Source of the DNA: Costus lasius
Taxonomy: Eukaryota > Streptophyta > Magnoliopsida > Zingiberales > Costaceae
Reading direction: 5' to 3'
Assembly (NCBI GenBank): GCA_027563935.2
Contig: CM050454.1
Coordinates: 7,158,001 to 7,222,000 of the forward strand
Length of the DNA: 64,000 nucleotides
This document shows positions 1 to 10,407 of this stretch, piece by piece. The position numbers and the translations under genes are program-made. The stretch's first letter is position 1. Each line of letters begins with the position of its first letter. The notes beneath the pieces are model-generated. The model made no database searches, was not told where the DNA came from, and saw only the letters and a program-made list of their open reading frames with translations.

Positions 1-560
1 TTCCCATGCAGCTAGGATAGCTTTGGCTAATCCCAGCTAGGAAACCTACTTACATTAACATTGAACTAGGTGGCTCTCTTTGGGTTTTTTTGTTCTTGGA
101 GAGGAAGCATTGGAACTAGATTCTTGATTTGGAGTTAGCATCTCCCTTCTACTCCCAAGGAGGACACATAGGAATGAAAAAAAAAAAGGCTTGAGTTCCT
201 CCTCTTAGTTAAAAGTGTTTATAGATTCTTGATTCTCTCTAAAATGTATATTACTAAACGTTTTTTTATATATTACTAAACGTTGAAAAGGTTAAAAATC
301 TCCATGGATGCTATAAGTTACTTAAAGAATAAAATTTTTAGCTAAAAGGAGGTATTTAGACTATTGTATAGCCTAGGGGTTCGAGTCAAATTTATGTCAT
401 ATAAAGTTATACGCAAAGTCTAACTTGATTCCTTAACTAACGCTTCCTCCATTAATGATAAAGGTATTTATTATTCATATAGTGTGATGTATGAGATGTA
501 TCAATAGCGATGTGATCTAATTTATTTATATTTTTATTTGACATAGAGAATACCATGGCT
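1..560. other. No gene recognised (AT-rich intergenic)
   Basis: AT-rich sequence with no coherent open frame, RNA gene or terminal repeat that I can recognise. It ends at the target-site duplication CTTAC (561-565) of the adjacent LTR element. Confidence 0.5.
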
Positions 561-565
561 CTTAC

Positions 566-683
566 TGTTAAGAGGGGAATTGGCCTACTCTCCATTGAAT
601 AACTTGATTATTATAATGTTTAAGAAACACATGTATATAGAAAACCTATCCTAATCTATATTTAGTAAATACTAATATTAACA
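566..683 (-). repeat. 3' LTR of the small LTR element
   Basis: 118-bp LTR, TGTTAAGAGG to AATATTAACA, next to the polypurine tract (complement of 684-692). It is the shorter of the two LTRs. Confidence 0.88.
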
Positions 684-984
684 CCCTCTCTTAAACTGGA
701 GATATTGTAAGCAGATGCAGTTTGAAACGAAAAATATTAGATACGATCTACAACATTATAACATAAGCTAACGTTAAGAAGTTCGTTGCCGAGATTCTTG
801 TCGTTGATGACACTGATGATGATTGCTGAAGATGCGGCCCAAAGCTGAAGACGTACTTTGGATTGGGAAAGGCAGATAATCTCTATTGTTATCGACGAGA
901 CTTTGGTGCAGATCCGACTCGTTTATGGATGGATTCGGATTTAAGTATGAAAAATTCACCCCGCGTTCGCATTGCCGCCTTCTT

Positions 985-1703
985 CACGCGAGCAGCAGAT
1001 TTTGCAGTCGGCGAGGGAGTGGGCAGAGGTGACAATGATGTCACGGTCGAGGCCAAGGGTGTCGAGGGCGGAGTGGATGTTGTACATGGCGAGGACGAGA
1101 CAGTGGGCAAGGGCAGAGGTGTTGGCACCGGTGTGGACCTCGTTGCTGACGGTGACGACGACGATCTTGGTGGCAAGATGGAAGGCCTAGACGTGTGTGC
1201 GGGCCCAGGCGAGGGCCTCGTTGAGGTCGGCCGTGACGGAAGGAAGGCAGCTGTCGGGGAGGCCGACTACGAGTTCGATGCCGGTGTTGGCAAAGGCGGG
1301 GAGGACACCGGGATCAGCGCCGTAGAGGTGGACACGGCCTACACCAATGGAGTCGAGCAGACAGGGCACGATCTTGGACAGGGGAACGTTGTTGAAGTTT
1401 GGAAATCTGGAGGATGAAAACGTTGAAGCCGGGCAGCAGGTAATCTCTACGGATGAAGGCGGCTGGCGAGAGGGAAGACTAGCGCCAGATTTCCCAAGGG
1501 GCGCTGTGATGCAGAGTGGCTGCAGGTTGGTGAAGTCAAGGAGGGACTCACCAACGGGAGGGGATGATGGATCTTGAAGGCGTGATGGAGATCGGGTCCA
1601 GAAGCTTCTGGCGGGCGTTCTCGGGAGGGGCAGATGGAATCGAGACGAAGGAGACGGACAGGGGAAGGTTGTTGGCCACGCGGCCATAGTTGATACCGAC
1701 GAG
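985..1703 (-). pseudogene. Captured fragment of a GH17 glucan endo-1,3-beta-glucosidase
   Basis: On the minus strand the start of a mature GH17 enzyme is visible (GINYGRVANNLP, about 1662-1703). It is followed, after a roughly 280-bp interruption, by the family segment SIGVGRVHLYGADPGVLPAF and then GIELVVGLPD. Across an in-frame TAG at 1184-1186 the frame continues with ATKIVVVTVSNEVHTGANTS and TSAHSLA. VSNE matches the GH17 acid/base motif (usually VGNE). The C-terminal half, with the nucleophile Glu, is missing. Frame changes, the stop and the truncation make an active enzyme impossible. The fragment lies wholly inside the small LTR element and in its sense, so it was probably picked up as cDNA or by template switching. 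The interruption is flanked by near-identical 18-19-bp direct repeats (about 1369-1387 and 1653-1671) and has GT..AG-like edges. It may be retained intron plus duplication. Confidence 0.82.
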
Positions 1704-2206
1704 AGCAGAGGAGGTGGTAGCAGAGGGGATGCGCGGCGAAACAGGCGGTGGGCTTGGACGAAGTAGGCAGACGTGGCGTTGCAGCAGGAACGGCATGGCG
1801 GGGAGGGCTTGGCGTTGCAGCGCGGCAGTGGAGCGGGGCGAACGTGGTGAAACCGGCGAGGATGACGAGGACTCTATCTGGAGCGGTGAGGTCTGGACAC
1901 TGGCGGCGTGGGAGATCTAGGTCGGACGTGACCAAACTGTATATGCTTATGTTGAGAGATGATGGACGGTGTTGAGGGCGGCGATCTGCTCAAGGGCGTA
2001 GTGATCAGATGCCTCAAGTTCTTCCGGAGGTGATTCGAATTGGGCGACACTGCCCTAGCTTTCTTGCGACGTCGGAGCGACAATGGAGGAAAGGAAAATA
2101 GAGAAGAGCAACTACCCGTCTTTCTTCCTTGTTGGCGAGGACGTGGAAGCCCAGGCGCTGATTCACCGGACGAGGGCGACAGCAGAGAAACTGGCAGCAA
2201 TCGACA

Positions 2207-2366
2207 GGGGATAAAATCATAGCCTTTACAGGGGATGAAACTCTAGACCGGCGATTAACAGAGGATAAAACCCTAGAAGGAGCCTGTATGGTAGACAGGG
2301 GATAAAACCCTAGAGGAAGCAGGGGATAAAACTCTAGACAAGGGATAAAACCCTAGAGGAAGCAGG
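2207..2366 (-). repeat. Tandem leader repeat with telobox-like cores
   Basis: Six imperfect copies of a unit read on the plus strand as CAGGGGATAAAACCCTAGA, spaced about 20-35 bp, between the primer-binding site and the captured gene. Three carry the exact octamer AAACCCTA (2268-2275, 2305-2312, 2348-2355), the plant telobox. The others have AAACTCTA or diverged forms. In the element's RNA this would be the untranslated leader. Confidence 0.8.
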
Positions 2367-2400
2367 TACACGCTAAGGGATCTCATAGAGAAAAACAACC

Positions 2401-2414
2401 TTGCTCTAATACCA
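2401..2414 (-). other. Primer-binding site (tRNA-Met type)
   Basis: On the minus strand this reads TGGTATTAGAGCAA directly after the LTR. The plant initiator tRNA-Met primer site is usually TGGTATCAGAGC, so it differs by one base. Confidence 0.85.
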
Positions 2415-2556
2415 TGTTAATGTAAGAGGGAAATTGAGAATTGTAGGCAGTAAGCCTACTCTCCATTGAATAACTTGATTATTACAATGTTTAAGAAATA
2501 CATATATATATGGAAAACCTATCATAGTCTATATTTAGTAAATACTAATATTAACA
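2415..2556 (-). repeat. 5' LTR of the small LTR element
   Basis: 142-bp LTR with TG..CA ends, adjoining the tRNA-Met type primer-binding site at 2401-2414. It shares the segment from CCTACTCTCCATTG to the AATATTAACA end with the left LTR. It is about 24 bp longer because it keeps a stretch near 2421-2452 that the left copy lacks. Confidence 0.88.
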
Positions 2557-2628
2557 CTTACCAATTAAACTAATTGCAATAGAGTAAATACTAATATTAA
2601 CACTTACCAATTAAACTAATTGCAATAG
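2537..2628. repeat. 46-bp tandem duplication spanning an LTR edge
   Basis: Two consecutive, identical 46-bp units (2537-2582 and 2583-2628). Each contains the last 20 bp of the LTR, the CTTAC target duplication and 21 bp of flanking DNA. The duplication therefore arose after the element inserted. Confidence 0.85.
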
Positions 2629-2760
2629 AGGATGGTTTGTGTTGAAAATCCAAATTGAGGGAATTGATCTTAGGGTTGTGCTTGAGAGATGAGTGTGTTA
2701 GGCACAAGGCTCAAGTTTTTCTCTTTAGGATCTAGCTAAGTATTGAAGTACAAAATTTTT
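2629..2760. other. Short intergenic segment, nothing recognised
   Basis: No gene or repeat structure seen. It leads into the inverted-repeat-bounded segment that starts at 2761. Confidence 0.4.
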
Positions 2761-5251
2761 TTAGAATGAAAAAGAAGGGGGAATCTCAACCCCTTAAAAG
2801 TGCTTTGAGATTCGTGTTATGCAGGTTTCACTAATCTCAATTCATGCTATAAAAATTACATGAATCTCAAAACACTTGTGTAATACTCTAGAACAAAAAA
2901 AAATGTCTTACATGTTTTTGACAAAAACAAGATATGAGATTGTAGCATGCAAACTTGTAGTGCTATTATTCTAATGGTACTTGTGAATTTGTGGGTCTTG
3001 AATACTAAAGGAAGAAAACCTAAAGGAAATGAGTAATCTTATGGAATAAATAAGATGAAAATGAGAAAGAAGAAAACAAGAAAATAATGGGTATAGTTCA
3101 CCTACAATTGTTGACCATGCCTATGCCACCTCATGCCATTTGATTCATCTTAAGCCTACACCTCATGCTCCTTAAGCCTACACCTCATGCTATAGGATTA
3201 ACTAGAGAGAAATGTAGGAAAAAAAAGAAAAGGTAGCTTGATTCTTCGTGCGTGACCTAAAGGGAAGAATAGCTAAGATAAGGGAAGAAGAAGAAAGGGA
3301 GAAAACTCAAGTGAAGAGTGAATTATGGTTTCTTAGGCAAGTTCTTCTTCTTTCTTTGTATTATTTTTCCTATTGATTCCAATGGATGAGAACTTATCTT
3401 TTATTTCATTTATGAATTCAATTTGTTTCTGATATTTATGATTTTGGTAAATTCGGCCCTTGGAAGAATGAGCTATGCTATGTTACACAACAAGGAATCC
3501 TTATGTGCAGTAAACCTGACCTTTACTCATTCAACTTATCATAACTTTTGATTCTCAGGCCCAAATCACGTGAAATCAGATTCTTTGTAAAGAAGACTCA
3601 AACATCTTTCATTTGAGTTGGATATTGAGTACTTTAGAACAGATTATCGAGTGTGTAACATCAGTTCAACCCTATCCAGTAAATCTATTTGTACAGTTTG
3701 GACCTTTATCTAGTGAGTGCTATATGTCCAAGTTATGTGATAGTAACGATACCAAATTTTTAGTTTTATATCAAGTAAGCTTCATAACCTACTCCTGGAG
3801 CCTTTATTTGCATGATTTGGATACGAAATGAAATTATGCTCGAATTTACACTTAACCCTAAAAATCTGAAAATCTCATTATCCTGATTTTGACCTATTGC
3901 TATTTCATAGGTCATAACTTATTGTGTTGAGCTCCATTTTAAGTAAAACTTGATTTCTCATAAAGTAGATTCAAAATCCTTTGTTTTTACATAAATATCA
4001 TATCAAATGGTATCATATGAAGAACTTGATGTCCATGGAAAACAAGCTCCAGATTTTGGATTTTGGGTTACTTGATCCTACACTATGTACCAAATGGTCT
4101 TTTATTTGCACTCTATGGATAGATATGTCTCTTCCATTTGGCTTCCATTTGGAATTGAATATATCAGCACTTGTCACTTGTATGAACTTTATGATTCACC
4201 TCTTTGAGGGCTGATACATATCAAAAGCCCATTTCACCATGAATGAAAGTATGTTCTATTTTGTCATGTATCTCATGTATGAACTTTAAGGTTCACATGT
4301 TTGAGGGTTTGATACATATATCAATAAACCCATTTTTGGTATGTTTCCATTTATTAATGTATGAATGCTAGTGGGAATAACATTATGAGCTCAAAAGGGA
4401 AAAGACTATGAGCCCAGAAATGGAAAGAGATTGATAGTTGTGGAACAAAGTGCTACATGGAACAAAGTGCCACATTAGCAATAATGGGGGCCACCTCTTG
4501 AATCCATGGGAGCCACCTCTTGAATCCCACTATCTCTGATATGGGGAGCCATGACAGCTCCAACCGGCATATGTTTGAGTTTCACCTTGACGAGAGTGGA
4601 ATATGCTTCCAGACGTGGAAGATCTATGTTATTTATGATTTCCCACTATGTTGTGTATGATATGTCTCTTTGGATTGATTTCTTCTTTATGTTCATTATG
4701 CTTACCATGTCTCTATTTGATGTTACCTATGGAACCATGTGAAGATCTATTCTATATAATTTGGTATGACTCATCTTATGTTTGGCATCTTCTTTACTTG
4801 CTGGGCTTTCATGCTCAACCTTTGTATTTCTAACCCTTTTTCAAGTTAACTTATGGGCTATATGTTTTGTGGAAGATAATGGATAATTGATGGGGAAAAC
4901 TTTTGAGTATTTTGGAAATGCATTATGTAAAGGCTATTGTACAAAGTATGTTTTATATCATAGTTTGTATATGAATGTTCAAAAGATGTTCTGGTCTTGA
5001 ACGATGAACTTGAGTTTTTATGAGATGAGAAAGATTTCCTTCTGTAAATGAAAGTTTGGATTGTTAGTTGTTACTCCTAGGGGACTATGCTATATAAATC
5101 AAGTTTTGATATTCATGTTTAGCATGTTTTTTTTATGAGTTGATTCTAGGTACATATAGCAAAAAAAAATTTTATATTATTATTATTTCATAAATCGAAT
5201 TCTCTAGAGATGTGACAACTTGGGTTGAGATTCCTCCTTTTTTCATTCTAA
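2761..5251. repeat. AT-rich segment bounded by 30-bp inverted repeats (possible transposon relic)
   Basis: The 5' edge (TTAGAATGAAAAAGAAGG..., 2761-2793) and the 3' edge (5222-5251) are inverted copies of each other over about 30 bp, including GAATCTCAACCC. The 2.4 kb between has no recognisable transposase. It contains a hairpin at 2798-2877 and internal direct repeats: about 3536-3640 resembles 3905-3990, and about 4175-4240 resembles 4276-4345 around a TTTGAGGGxTTGATACAT core. No convincing target-site duplication was found, so its class is undetermined. Short open frames here (for example 3613-3831) look random. Confidence 0.4.
2798..2877. repeat. 80-bp hairpin
   Basis: AAGTGCTTTGAGATTC near 2800 pairs with GAATCTCAAAACACTT near 2862-2877, enclosing a loop of about 35-40 bp. 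It could be a foldback remnant. I see no evidence that it is a small-RNA gene. Confidence 0.5.
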
Positions 5252-6328
5252 GCGGGTACGCCGATCTTGAATAGATTGAGGTATTGATGATTCAAACAAT
5301 TTAATACTTACACAATTTAATCTTTTGACCCTCAAGCAACTCTAGTCAAGTATCCAAAATGCTAAATATATTTTAGTTCTTTATTTCATGTAAGGAACGA
5401 AGAGATCTATTTCTACTAAATTTGTTAAGTTAATGGAGGAAGGTTTTAAATTTCTTGACATAGCGTCATTTGATGACTCGTGGCCTAATTATCGTGCTTC
5501 ATTCTCTATTTATGATGCATGACATAATAATTATCGGTCCTTGTATTTTTTTTTTTTGTTAAATGATAATAATGACATAACATATTAGAGATTAGCGTTT
5601 TTTAAAAGCAAGAGCCATATTTGTGTTTCTTTAATATTTGCACATTCTAGTAGATGAACGATTGAGATGTAATCCTACCTAAGATTCTTATAGGAAAACC
5701 GAGTCTAAGAATTTTTCTCTAGAAAGAGGGATTCGAATAATCGGGCATAAAGCATTTTTTTTCGGTTTTCATTTTTTAATATATTTAACACTTATATAAT
5801 ATGATATTTTATCAAAAGAAATAAAAAAGTAACTACTAAAAAAATAATATTTTACATTTTTAATTTTAATTTAAACCTAAAAATTCGCAATGGCTTGCTT
5901 GTCAATTTTGTCATTACAAAATATGCGTCCAAGAAAATGAAAAATACCTTTAACCAATATACTCTACAATTATTATTCATAGTATAAATAATGCAATTTT
6001 GGGCCCAATTATGACAAGGAAAAATTAAACAAAACAACAAACCATCATGAGATGGAACACATCAAGAGGAGCGGATCAAGAAAAGGGAATCAAAGGAACA
6101 ATCGATAAAGTGTCATTATCAGATCATGATTAGTGGAACTATTGAAATGAATTTTGTTGCTATTGAACCACATATCAATTATTTTAGATTAATAGTCACA
6201 TCATAATCAACATTATAGATATTAACAGGTACATGATAAATTGCAGACCGTTATATTTAATATGAGTTGTATCTGATCTGTACTTGAATACAATGCTGCA
6301 CAGGGAGGGATGGAAGCGTCACCTTCGA
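5252..6328. other. No gene recognised
   Basis: AT-rich sequence with homopolymer tracts (T-rich near 5550 and 5755). It ends at the stop codon of the minus-strand F-box-associated gene and would include that gene's 3' UTR. Nothing coding is recognised. Confidence 0.5.
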
Positions 6329-7372
6329 TCAGGCAGAAACTAAGGGGGCCGCTGAAGGGACGGTGGTGATGTATGACACGTAGTCCTCGTCGTGACACGG
6401 GGTTGGGCCGTCGAACCGAACCTCCCTGACCCGGCGGGTCTCAAGGTCCACCGCCAAAACGCGGCCATCCACCCACAGCACCACTTCGAGATTCGTGCTT
6501 TCGAATCGCAACGGCCGCGGCGGTTCCTTGCAGGGGATTGGGTCGCCGCTCTCCCATTCCACCGCCTCGTCGCCGCCGATTACTGCAAGGGGGAGAGACC
6601 CGAGGGCCGACCACTCACCCGCGGGATCGAGGCAGTAGACCACGACGGCGGATCCAGTCACGCACGTGCAGCACAGCCCTCGATCGCCGCCGGCTTCGCC
6701 CAATTGCCACAGCCCGCCGGCGTCCGCGCAGCCTGGCGGAGGCGGGAGTACCCTTGTCTGATCCGCCTCCGGATCGTACGCGAGGACAGCGGGGCCGGAC
6801 GTACGCCAGTACGCCACCCCGGCCACGGAGACGCCGGATCCGGGAATGATCGAATCGGCGGACGCAGTCACCGGAGACGTCTTCCAGGCGCTGGAGGCGG
6901 ACGAGAACGTCTCGAATCGGTACCCGATGCCACCGGCGTCGAGCGCGCACACGACGTGGAACTGCGAGGGGTCGTCGGGGCGAACCACGAGAGCGAGTGC
7001 GGGAGCTGGGACGAAGTTGTGAGGGCGCGGGGGGAGGGGGATGCGGCGGCACTCGGCGGTGGCGGGGTTGCAGACGTAGTAGGTGGACCAGGGGCCGCGG
7101 AGCAGCAGGAGGCCGCGCGAGGAGGAGCGGGCGTAGGCGGCGGGAGGGAGGAAGGAGAGGGAGGGGTCGGGGAGCGCGGGGCTGAGCCGGCCGAAGGGGG
7201 CGTAGGTGAGGCGGATCCGGCGCAAGCCTGCGGCGGACGGGTGGAAGAATACGCCGGAGACGGCGCCCTCATCGCCGTCCGTGACGATCCAGTCTGCGTC
7301 AAAATCCTTGGCGAAAGGGGCGTCGGCGAGGACCCATTCGGATTCGTCGAACGCCATGGCCGCGGCCTCCAT
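6329..7372 (-). CDS. F-box-associated-domain protein lacking an F-box (347 aa, intronless)
   Basis: One open frame of 347 codons from ATG at 7372 to the stop at 6329. The protein has the plant F-box-associated (beta-propeller-like) pattern: an S-x-RGLLLLRG segment followed by CNPATAECRRIPLPP (about residues 85-120), the repeated Tyr/Phe-x-VVCAL strand region, and VAGVAYWRTSGPAVLAYDP (about 180-205). I see no N-terminal F-box (LPDDLL.EIL type); the first 45 residues are acidic instead (DESEWVLADAPFAKDFDADW). In F-box proteins this domain selects the substrate of an SCF ubiquitin ligase (family knowledge). Without the F-box it could not bind SKP1 in the usual way, so the role is open. A second in-frame ATG lies 5 codons in. 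Coding GC is very high, which also opens a long antisense frame that is only a shadow. Intact and probably expressed. Confidence 0.8.
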   Translation of the reverse strand: MEAAAMAFDESEWVLADAPFAKDFDADWIVTDGDEGAVSGVFFHPSAAGLRRIRLTYAPFGRLSPALPDPSLSFLPPAAYARSSSRGLLLLRGPWSTYYVCNPATAECRRIPLPPRPHNFVPAPALALVVRPDDPSQFHVVCALDAGGIGYRFETFSSASSAWKTSPVTASADSIIPGSGVSVAGVAYWRTSGPAVLAYDPEADQTRVLPPPPGCADAGGLWQLGEAGGDRGLCCTCVTGSAVVVYCLDPAGEWSALGSLPLAVIGGDEAVEWESGDPIPCKEPPRPLRFESTNLEVVLWVDGRVLAVDLETRRVREVRFDGPTPCHDEDYVSYITTVPSAAPLVSA

Positions 7373-7471
7373 CGGTGCCGTGAACGCGAAGTAACCAAGA
7401 AGAAAATTTAGAAATGAAATCAGTTTCCGGCGGTGCAGATGGCTTTGCCTTGTTTTACTTTTGCGCTTTTA

Positions 7472-7481
7472 AATTTATAAG
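7472..7481 (-). promoter_or_regulatory. Candidate TATA box of the F-box-associated gene
   Basis: TTATAAATTT on the minus strand, about 100 bp upstream of the start codon at 7372, in otherwise mixed-composition DNA. Position and sequence fit a core promoter. This is inferred, with no transcript evidence. Confidence 0.45.
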
Positions 7482-8641
7482 GCTGATGGAGTGTTCAACT
7501 AATTCATCGCCACAGCCTCCAACAATGGCGAAAAAGTGAGGACATGGTGTGACAAAGCTTCTGAGCTACAACTCTTCGATACCTCCCTGATTATTGGATA
7601 AAGAATGGCCTTTGCGAGTGGATCCGCTAGTATTACGTGGCTTGTCCAATGATTATCCGGGTAAGATTTCTTAGTAAAGAGTAAGACCTGGCCGAAGCTG
7701 GGTTAAGCCAGCTTACCAAGCACGACTAAACGTGATGGAGTCGGTTCGTCCAAAAGAACTTTGATATCGTACCCATTGTTATACCGCCCTCTTATTTGGT
7801 TCAAAACACAGACAAGTTGGGCCCTACAACAGAGATGGCTTGCGTAAGAAGAAATAAGGGATGTGAAGCTAAATTCTCGGCACACGGGTTGTTAGGTTGT
7901 CGCCGTTGTGTAGCGTGCACCACAAATAAAATAGCTTATTGGTTACAAAAGAAGAAACGCCATGATTTAAGGGTTAATTACGGTCGGCCCATGTGGTTTG
8001 AATTATTTTCATTTCTTTTCTTCGTTTAATATTTAATTTATAGTTATTATTTTTTCACAATAATACTATCTTACTTTTTATATTTTTTTTCTCCACTAAA
8101 TTTTATTATTTTTATTAACATAGGTAAATTAAGTAAGGCAGAATTGATCTGGTTGACCAAAGCTTTCTTAGGTCAGCGTCTACCTTTCAAATTGATCTGC
8201 CGTCTCATCATTATCCTCGGTGAAATCCAAGGAAATGGCATTTGTAAAGCTACTTTTCACTTTTGTCCTTCTAGGCCCATGTCAATTCTTTGACTTTTTA
8301 TATCAAATCAACATTCAACGCGCGTTGACCATAATTCCTCAGTGCGATTGGCACAAACTCGTATGTGATTGTTGGATTTGCCGGACAAATGAGTCAGCAA
8401 TCAACACGTCCATTTTTGTGTACTTGAGCTGACTTTCATTACACTAACATTAGGTGATAGTGCATATAACACTAGGAAGGATCCTTCATTCCTTTGAAAA
8501 AAGACGAGTTTTTTTTTTAATTTTATTCGATAGCTTTTTATACTAAAGGCGCATAACAGCCAAATTGATCTTAACTCATTGGTTTCTTATACTGAAAAGT
8601 CAACTCGTACTCATATGCCTTTGATCTTTCCTTTAGAATAT
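7482..8641. other. No gene recognised; upstream region of the minus-strand gene
   Basis: Mixed-composition DNA. Several TTGAC cores (W-box-like) occur near 8150-8330, but this is too common a motif to assign function. The short frames here do not resemble known proteins. Confidence 0.45.
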
Positions 8642-8649
8642 AGCTATAT

Positions 8650-10407
8650 ATGAACCGTGCAGCATTTTTTTGCCCCGAACCGAACCGACCGATTCAGGGT
8701 AAATTATAACTGTTCCCGAACCGAAAAATCGGTTAACCGGTGAACCGGTTAACCGGTTAACCAATTTTTCGGTTCTGTTAACCACAGTTTTCGGTTAACC
8801 AGTAATTATATAAAAAAAATTGCATATATTCTTAGCTATATTTTCATTAAAAATTTAATATGTCTTCCATCAAAACATGTTTGAGAGAAACCAGCTTTGT
8901 CCAGATTCCTAGTAGCTCAGCCAACATATCTTTCTGAGTTTATTAAGTTGCTAGACGGGTCTGATACCTGACAGTGCACTTCAACACCATTGCAATTCAC
9001 AATTTCACAAGCTGCTAGCCTGCTACTACATCCTGGTCATAAGCATAAAGAGGAATTGTTATTCATTGACCACTGCACATGATAAGAGACATTTTCCAAG
9101 TCATTTATTTTGGCACTTACTATAAAAATTAAAAACAACACTCGTCTTGACACACTTATCAACAATTATGTTGTTCACTTTTCCTGCGTAAAACAAACAA
9201 AATAAACAATTTTCTATGTTTTCTGCAGGTAACAATTAACATACTAAATAGTAATTGTTTTTGGAGAAACCAAATACTTCATCAAAACTACCTTTGATTT
9301 GTAAAACGGAATCCATGCACCCATATACATGTACAGTCTGTTCATAATCACAATCATCAATAACCAAGTCTGATTTTCCAATCAAATGCAAATCAGATGC
9401 TCAACAACCCATCTAAAAAGGATGTAAATAGCGTATCAGTCGACAACAACTAGAGAAAACGGAATCAGAATCTCTTAGTTAACTCTAAAACATAAACATT
9501 CGTTCACCATAAGAAACATTTCTTGTCATGGATCTTTCTTCCATAAACCATGATCTTAACTCTACAACTACTTTTGGAACGACAATAAACTTAAGCAGTA
9601 CCAACAGCTAACCATTTCTTAAAGAAATTTAAGTAGTGCCAACAGCCAACCATGACCTCACCAGATTTGTTGAAGCTTGAAGATGCGCAGATCAGCCGAG
9701 GAGATTAGCAGGACAGCAACCAGCAGGTAAGGAGATGAGCAGATCGGCTGAAGTCTTGAAGATGCGCAGATTGCCAGATCAGATGATCAGCCGAGGAGAT
9801 GAGCAGGACAGCAGAGTCGGCGGCGGTAGAGGGAGCCAGGGAGGGGAAGATCGATGGGCAGAAGAGTCGGCGGCGGGCGGCGGTAGGGCGGACTGCGGGT
9901 GTGGGACGATCACGATAGGGCTAAATACGTAAAGAGGAAGGGGAAGATCGATGGGCAGAAGAAGGGAAGATCGATGGGCAGAAGAGTCGGCGGCGGTAGA
10001 GGGAGGGGAAGATCGATCATCGATGGGTAGAAGAGTCGGCGGCAGGCGGCGGTAGGGCGGACTGCGGCCTGCGGGTGTGCCGGTGTGGGACGAACGGGAA
10101 CTCGCCAACTCGGGAAGGGAACGATAGTCGATACTCGATAGGGCATTAGGGCTAAAGAGGAAATTTAGAAAAAATATACATTTATCAATATAGAAATAAA
10201 AATATAAATTAATTTTTTTTATTAATACCGGTTCGGTTCAGTTAACCGCGGTTCAGAAATTTTCTGAACCGTTCCCGAACCGTGAACTGTTACCTCTATG
10301 AAAAAACCGACCGTTCAAAGAACCGTCGGTTCGGTTAACCGCAAAATCGGTTCGGTTCGGTCGGTTAACCGCGGTTCAACGGTTCGGCGGTTTTTTTGCA
10401 CACCCCT
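8650..10407. mobile_element. Non-autonomous hAT-type element with CCGAACCG-rich ends
   Basis: The ends are built of dense inverted arrays of ACCGAAC/GGTTAACCG (left about 8675-8805, right about 10225-10400). The right terminus reads GTTTTTTTGCACACCCCT. The direct repeat AGCTATAT flanks it (8642-8649 and 10408-10415, extendable by two AT-rich bases), matching the 8-bp duplication of hAT transposons. The left tip has diverged from the right. The interior has no transposase. It holds a GC-rich minisatellite (9730-10110) in which GAAGATCGATGGGCAGAAGA and a CGGCGGCGG tract recur, plus a duplicated GATGCGCAGAT block. Related copies are at 30652-31123 and, truncated, at about 46003-46170. Confidence 0.72.
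9780..10110. repeat. GC-rich minisatellite inside the hAT element
   Basis: Recurring block AGATCGATGGGCAGAAGAGTC followed by GGCGGCGG, four imperfect copies, each separated by GGGAGGGGAAG-type purine linkers. It opens long Ser/Pro-rich frames on the minus strand that are artefacts of the repeat. Confidence 0.7.

Larger units (their letters stand above)
566..2556 (-). mobile_element. Small non-autonomous LTR retrotransposon (TRIM/LARD-like, tRNA-Met primed) carrying a host gene fragment
   Basis: Seen in sequence: two direct terminal repeats (566-683 and 2415-2556) that begin TGTTA and end TTAACA, flanked on both sides by the exact 5-bp duplication CTTAC (561-565 and 2557-2561). Read on the minus strand, the right LTR is followed at once by TGGTATTAGAGCAA (complement of 2401-2414), a primer-binding site of the initiator tRNA-Met type. 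The left LTR is preceded by the purine tract AAGAGAGGG. This fixes the orientation as minus. The interior (about 1.7 kb) has no gag or pol. It contains a tandem-repeat leader and a GH17 glucanase fragment in the same sense as the element. Such short elements are mobilised in trans by autonomous relatives (family knowledge). The two LTRs differ by point changes and by a roughly 24-bp gap, so the insertion is not recent. Confidence 0.9.

Noticed and set aside
6392..7411. 339-codon open frame on the plus strand
   Set aside because: Antisense shadow of the F-box-associated gene. High GC at third positions keeps the opposite frame open, and the product is low-complexity Gly/Arg-rich.
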